A stretch of DNA of 64,000 bases from Verrucomicrobiota bacterium. GTDB lineage: Bacteria > Verrucomicrobiota > Verrucomicrobiia > Chthoniobacterales > UBA10450. Shown one piece after another: positions 60,374 to 64,000 of the stretch (the stretch's first letter is position 1; every line of letters starts with the position of its first letter). The translations under genes were made by a program, and so were the position numbers. Below the pieces are notes generated by a model that saw only the letters and a list, made by a program, of their open reading frames with translations, was not told the DNA's origin and searched no databases. The DNA is taken from contig QHPU01000050.1 in NCBI GenBank assembly GCA_003219175.1, positions 1 to 64,000 on the forward strand, given 5' to 3'.

Positions 60374-61038
60374 TCACGCCAACATCGTTTCGCTCACGTC
60401 TCCGGCAAAGCCCGAATACGCGATTACGTTTTGGGCATAAACGGCAGCTCTGTGTCCCGCACCGTTGTAGGCCCGAATTGCCTCGAAGATATTGCCATGT
60501 CGCGCCCATGTGCCACGAAGCTCGCGCATGACTCGCTCTAGGCATGCATCGAAGCAGTACCATTGTTTCTGAAAAAAGAAATCCGGGTCGACTCTGATGA
60601 ACTGCAAATCAATTGGAAAAGGCCGTATCCTTTGTATACCCAGTTCTTCCGGCTGTAACCCCGCAACACACGAGTCTTGTTGGCTTCTTCAATCAATGGG
60701 TCAGTTCGTTCGTCTCCGTATTCTTTTCGGAACGCTTTCGTATCGGTGGGAAAAGCTTTACGGGTGGTGTTCGGCGCATCTCCGCTTGCGTCAAGAACAC
60801 ATCGCGCGCACACGTCTTCGGCTGAAAGCTTGTCGATCAGTCGAAGCCAGAAATATGCTGTCTCTTGACAAGCGATTCCGTAAATGTGGTCGACTGAGTA
60901 ATGAGTTCCTTCAACCGCCGCGGCAATCTGCTTTCCAAAATTTTTTTTGAGCCAAGAGACAGCTCTTATCGCCTCTCGGCGGCTGATTGGTGCATCGCTT
61001 CTCAGAAACATGCCTGCCGGCCTTTTCGTCGTGTTCAC
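60374..61038 (-). pseudogene. Lysozyme/endolysin-like protein split by a one-base frameshift
   Basis: ORF 60538-61038 (...QETAYFWLRLIDKL...YKGYGLFQ) continues in another frame as DLQFIRVDPDFFFQKQWYCFDACLERVMRELRGTW...NIFEAIRAYNGAGHRAAVYAQNV (60374-60607). Confidence 0.75.
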
Positions 61039-61237
61039 GTCGACATTGTTTGGGGGCGGTCACAATTTCGGATATTGGGCCGGGTCCTCAAGAAATCATT
61101 CCACGCACGCGCGGGAGGCGGAAACAGCCGGCCGCGAACAGCGCGAATGAACGGGCGAAGGTTAATTCTGATTGTTCTGACTTGGTTGGTTCTCCGGACT
61201 TAGATTCGCTTTAAATATCTTTTAATAAGGAGTAATG

Positions 61238-61309
61238 AGGCGGGGGCGGGAATCGAACCCGCGAATAGCGGTTTTGCAGACCGCGACCTTACCACTTGGC
61301 TACCCCGCC
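61238..61309 (-). tRNA. tRNA-Cys (anticodon GCA)
   Basis: Hand-folded: acceptor GGCGGGG/CCCCGCC, anticodon loop CTGCAAA, T arm CGGG-TTCGAAT-CCCG. Confidence 0.93.
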
Positions 61310-61461
61310 AGACTGCGCGAGCGGACAATATCAATGTAGCCGCGCTTGTATCAAGCGCCGAAGGGGAAAGGATAGACGCTTGCCGTGGCGACCGTTTTTG
61401 CAACGCGCCATCCTCAATTGAGCGTTGGACGTTGAACGTTGGACGTTGGACGTTTGCTTTC

Positions 61462-62736
61462 TTGAACTCGCGTTCTTCAGACCTCTTCAGGATCGCGCAA
61501 ACACGAATTCCCGGTGGGGTGAATTCGCCAGTGCGGGCCTTTCGCGGTGTGGGCGGCGAGCCCTTCTTTGTTGATCGCGCAGAAGGTTCGCGCATTTGGA
61601 CGATCGATGGACGGGAACTGATCGATTATGTCGGCAGCTGGGGGCCGGCGGTTCTCGGACATGCTCATCCAAAAATCGTTAGCGCGGTGTGCGAGGCAGC
61701 GCAACGCGGAGTTAGTTTTGGAATTCCCAATCCGTTCGAAGTGGAAATGGCGGAGCTGATCTGCGCCTGGATGCCGGCGATCGAGAAGGTGCGGATGGTC
61801 AACAGTGGCACCGAGGCGACGATGTCCTGTCTACGGCTGGCACGGGGATTCACCCAGCGAGACAAAATCATCAAGTTTGCTGGTTGTTATCATGGACATG
61901 TCGATTCGCTGCTGGTGAAAGCAGGGAGCGGCGCGCTCACTCATGGTCAACCGGATAGCGCAGGTGTTCCGAAAGCGATTGCCGATGAAACGATCGTGCT
62001 CCCTTTCAATAATATCGACGCGGTTCGCATGGCGTTGCGCGAAAACAAAGATCAGATCGCTTGCGTGATCCTCGAACCGATTCCCGCCAACGCCGGATTA
62101 TTTTTTCCAAGCAAAGATTTTCTTCATCAGCTTCGCGAGGAATCCGCCAAAAACGGCGCGCTCCTAATTTTTGACGAAGTCATGACCGGCTTTCGCGTCG
62201 CGGGCGGCGGAGCGCAGCAACTCTACGGAATCCAGCCGGATCTGACCGCACTGGGTAAAGTTATCGGCGCCGGCCTGCCGGTGGGCGCCTTTGGTGGCCG
62301 CGCGGACATTATGGATTGTCTCTCGCCCAATGGACCGGTTTACCAGGCGGGAACGCTCTCCGGAAATCCGCTGGCGATGGTGGCGGGGTTGGCTCAGCTG
62401 CGCGAACTCGAACGGATGGATGGCTGGAAAGTGCTCGAGCAACTGGGTGCGCAATTCGAGGAAGCAATCGGCGACGTTATCTCCAAAGCCGCGGTCACCT
62501 TTCATCGGATCGGTTCAATGTTCTGCCTGTTCTTCACCAACAGTCCCGTCGTCGATCTCGATTCCGCCCGACGCAGCGATACGCGACGTTTCGCGAAATT
62601 CTTTCATGCATGTCTGGAGCGCGGCATCTATTTCGCGCCCTCACAATTTGAGACGAATTTTATTTCGACGGCGCATTCGACCGCCGATATCGAGGAAACG
62701 GCGAAAGTAATACGTGAAAGCTTAGCGAACCTGTAG
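61462..62736 (+). CDS. hemL: Glutamate-1-semialdehyde 2,1-aminomutase
   Basis: RIPGGVNSPVRAFRGVGGEPFFVDRAEGSRIWTIDGRELIDYVGSWGPAVLGHAHPKI. TTG start at 61462 is suggested because the ATG at 61432 lies in a GTTGGACGTTGAACGTTGGACGTT tandem repeat. Confidence 0.95.
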   Translation: MNSRSSDLFRIAQTRIPGGVNSPVRAFRGVGGEPFFVDRAEGSRIWTIDGRELIDYVGSWGPAVLGHAHPKIVSAVCEAAQRGVSFGIPNPFEVEMAELICAWMPAIEKVRMVNSGTEATMSCLRLARGFTQRDKIIKFAGCYHGHVDSLLVKAGSGALTHGQPDSAGVPKAIADETIVLPFNNIDAVRMALRENKDQIACVILEPIPANAGLFFPSKDFLHQLREESAKNGALLIFDEVMTGFRVAGGGAQQLYGIQPDLTALGKVIGAGLPVGAFGGRADIMDCLSPNGPVYQAGTLSGNPLAMVAGLAQLRELERMDGWKVLEQLGAQFEEAIGDVISKAAVTFHRIGSMFCLFFTNSPVVDLDSARRSDTRRFAKFFHACLERGIYFAPSQFETNFISTAHSTADIEETAKVIRESLANL

Positions 62737-62798
62737 AGGCAGGCGTGTCGCCTGCACAATTGCAAAGCGGCCGACACGGCCGCCTCTACACTCGGGCG
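62733..62798. repeat. Dispersed palindromic element GTAGAGGCAGGCGTGTCGCCTGC...GGCCGACACGGCCGCCTCTAC
   Basis: Outer arms GTAGAGGC/GCCTCTAC complementary, with nested inverted pairs. Confidence 0.75.
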
Positions 62799-62890
62799 CC
62801 GTCGCCTGGAATCCGTACGAGCAGCCGACACTGTGCACGCTACAGGAAAGCTTTGCGTCAACCAAGGGGATGGTCTAGGAAACTGCCGCT

Positions 62891-64000
62891 GTGAGCGCCA
62901 CTACGGCGGAGCCAATCCGCGCTGTCGCAAAGTTTTTCTTCGAAGGCGATCGAAAATTCTTCGTCAAGGGGGTTACCTACGGCCCGTTCAAGCCTGATGC
63001 GTCGGACAATTACCTCGGGAGGCGAGAACAAGCCGCGCGCGACCTGGCCCAGATTCGCGAGTCCGGATTTAATGTTGTTCGTGTTTATCATTGCCCGCCA
63101 CGCTGGTTTTTCGATGCCTGCGCCGAAGCGGGAGTGCGCGCACTCATCACATTGCCATGGGCCAAGCACATTGAATTTCTGTCCAAACGTTCGGCCCGAA
63201 ATGAAATCATCCGCTCGGTTTCAAACGCCATCAAAATGCATGCCGGCCACCCCGCGATCCTTGCTTACCTCGTCGGCAACGAAATCGCGCCGCAAATGGT
63301 CCGCTGGCTAGGTGTGCGTCGCGTCACTGAATTCGTCGAGCATCTTATCAACATCGGTCGCAATCTGGATCCACGGCCACTGTATTCCTACGCGACCTAT
63401 CCTCCGACCGAATTTTTACTGCCGCAGAACGTCGATTTCTTTTGCTTCAACGTTTACTTGCACAATCAACGCGACTTCGAGCGTTATCTCCTTCGATTGC
63501 AAAACCTCATCGAGGAGCGTCCGCTTATTCTTGGCGAATTCGGGATGGACACGATCCGACACACCCAGGAGGAACAGGCGGAAATGCTGAGCTGGCATGT
63601 CGATAGCGTGATTAAATGCGGACTCGCCGGCACAATCTTTTTTTCCTGGACCGACGAATGGTACACCGGCGAGCAGGAAATTACGGATTGGGCATTTGGG
63701 CTGGTCACTCGCGATCGACAGCCAAAAAAAGCGTTGCATCTACTGCGCGAAAAACTCGGACAGAACGATGCTGTTCTGCCGCACCGCCACCTCAATCAAA
63801 CGCCATCTGTATCAATCGTAGTTTGCTCTTACAATGGCGCAGCGACGCTACGCGCGTGTCTCGAGTCACTCGAGAAAATCGATTATCCGAAGTTTGAGAT
63901 CATCCTAGTCAATGATGGGTCTACCGACAGCACTGCGCAGATTGCGGCTGAATTTCCGAATGTTCGCTACATTCACCAGCCTAACCGCGGGTTGAGCGTG
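62891..64000 (+). CDS. Glycoside-hydrolase (TIM-barrel, GH2/GH5-like) domain fused to family 2 glycosyltransferase (3' truncated by window; absent from ORF track)
   Basis: Manual translation is open from GTG 62891 to the end: FFVKGVTYGPFKPD...GFNVVRVYHCPP...LAYLVGNEIAP...LILGEFGMDT...FFSWTDEWYTG, then SVSIVVCSYNGAATLRACLESLEKIDYPKFEIILVNDGSTDST. Confidence 0.85.
   Translation, partial: MSATTAEPIRAVAKFFFEGDRKFFVKGVTYGPFKPDASDNYLGRREQAARDLAQIRESGFNVVRVYHCPPRWFFDACAEAGVRALITLPWAKHIEFLSKRSARNEIIRSVSNAIKMHAGHPAILAYLVGNEIAPQMVRWLGVRRVTEFVEHLINIGRNLDPRPLYSYATYPPTEFLLPQNVDFFCFNVYLHNQRDFERYLLRLQNLIEERPLILGEFGMDTIRHTQEEQAEMLSWHVDSVIKCGLAGTIFFSWTDEWYTGEQEITDWAFGLVTRDRQPKKALHLLREKLGQNDAVLPHRHLNQTPSVSIVVCSYNGAATLRACLESLEKIDYPKFEIILVNDGSTDSTAQIAAEFPNVRYIHQPNRGLSV

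Overview
This 64 kb window is a densely coded bacterial chromosome segment. Gene content, and repeat types familiar from that group, suggest Verrucomicrobiota; this is inference and was not tested. Recognisable blocks: a 5'-truncated InlB-B-like repeat protein; a decayed tyrosine integrase beside tRNA-Ala(GGC); a minus-strand pseudopilin operon; lpxI; a complete F-type ATP synthase operon (atpBEFHAGDC); obg; a cytochrome P450 next to a deleted paralogue; a GT4 glycogen synthase; Nramp; a lipid A acyltransferase-like gene; an unusual LMW-phosphatase/serine hydroxymethyltransferase single ORF; zwf-opcA; queA; UDG; squalene/phytoene synthase; hemW; uppS; purA; uppP; mutL; an lpxB/Gfo-Idh/GDP-fucose synthase cluster; a short ALDH-like gene with pyrimidine phosphorylase; ribBA-ribH-nusB-ftsY; msrB; tRNA-Cys(GCA); hemL; and a 3'-truncated glycosidase-GT2 fusion. 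Most striking observations: (1) the in-frame LMW-PTP/GlyA fusion; (2) several families of dispersed palindromic repeats that occur between genes and also appear translated in frame inside conserved proteins (QueA, LpxB, MutL, probably Obg); (3) a glycosidase-GT2 fusion running off the window; (4) several well-resolved gene-decay events (P450 remnant, MFS frameshift deletion, one-base frameshift in a lysozyme-like gene, integrase). No CRISPR array, rRNA operon or complete mobile element was seen. I found no clearly new multi-gene system.
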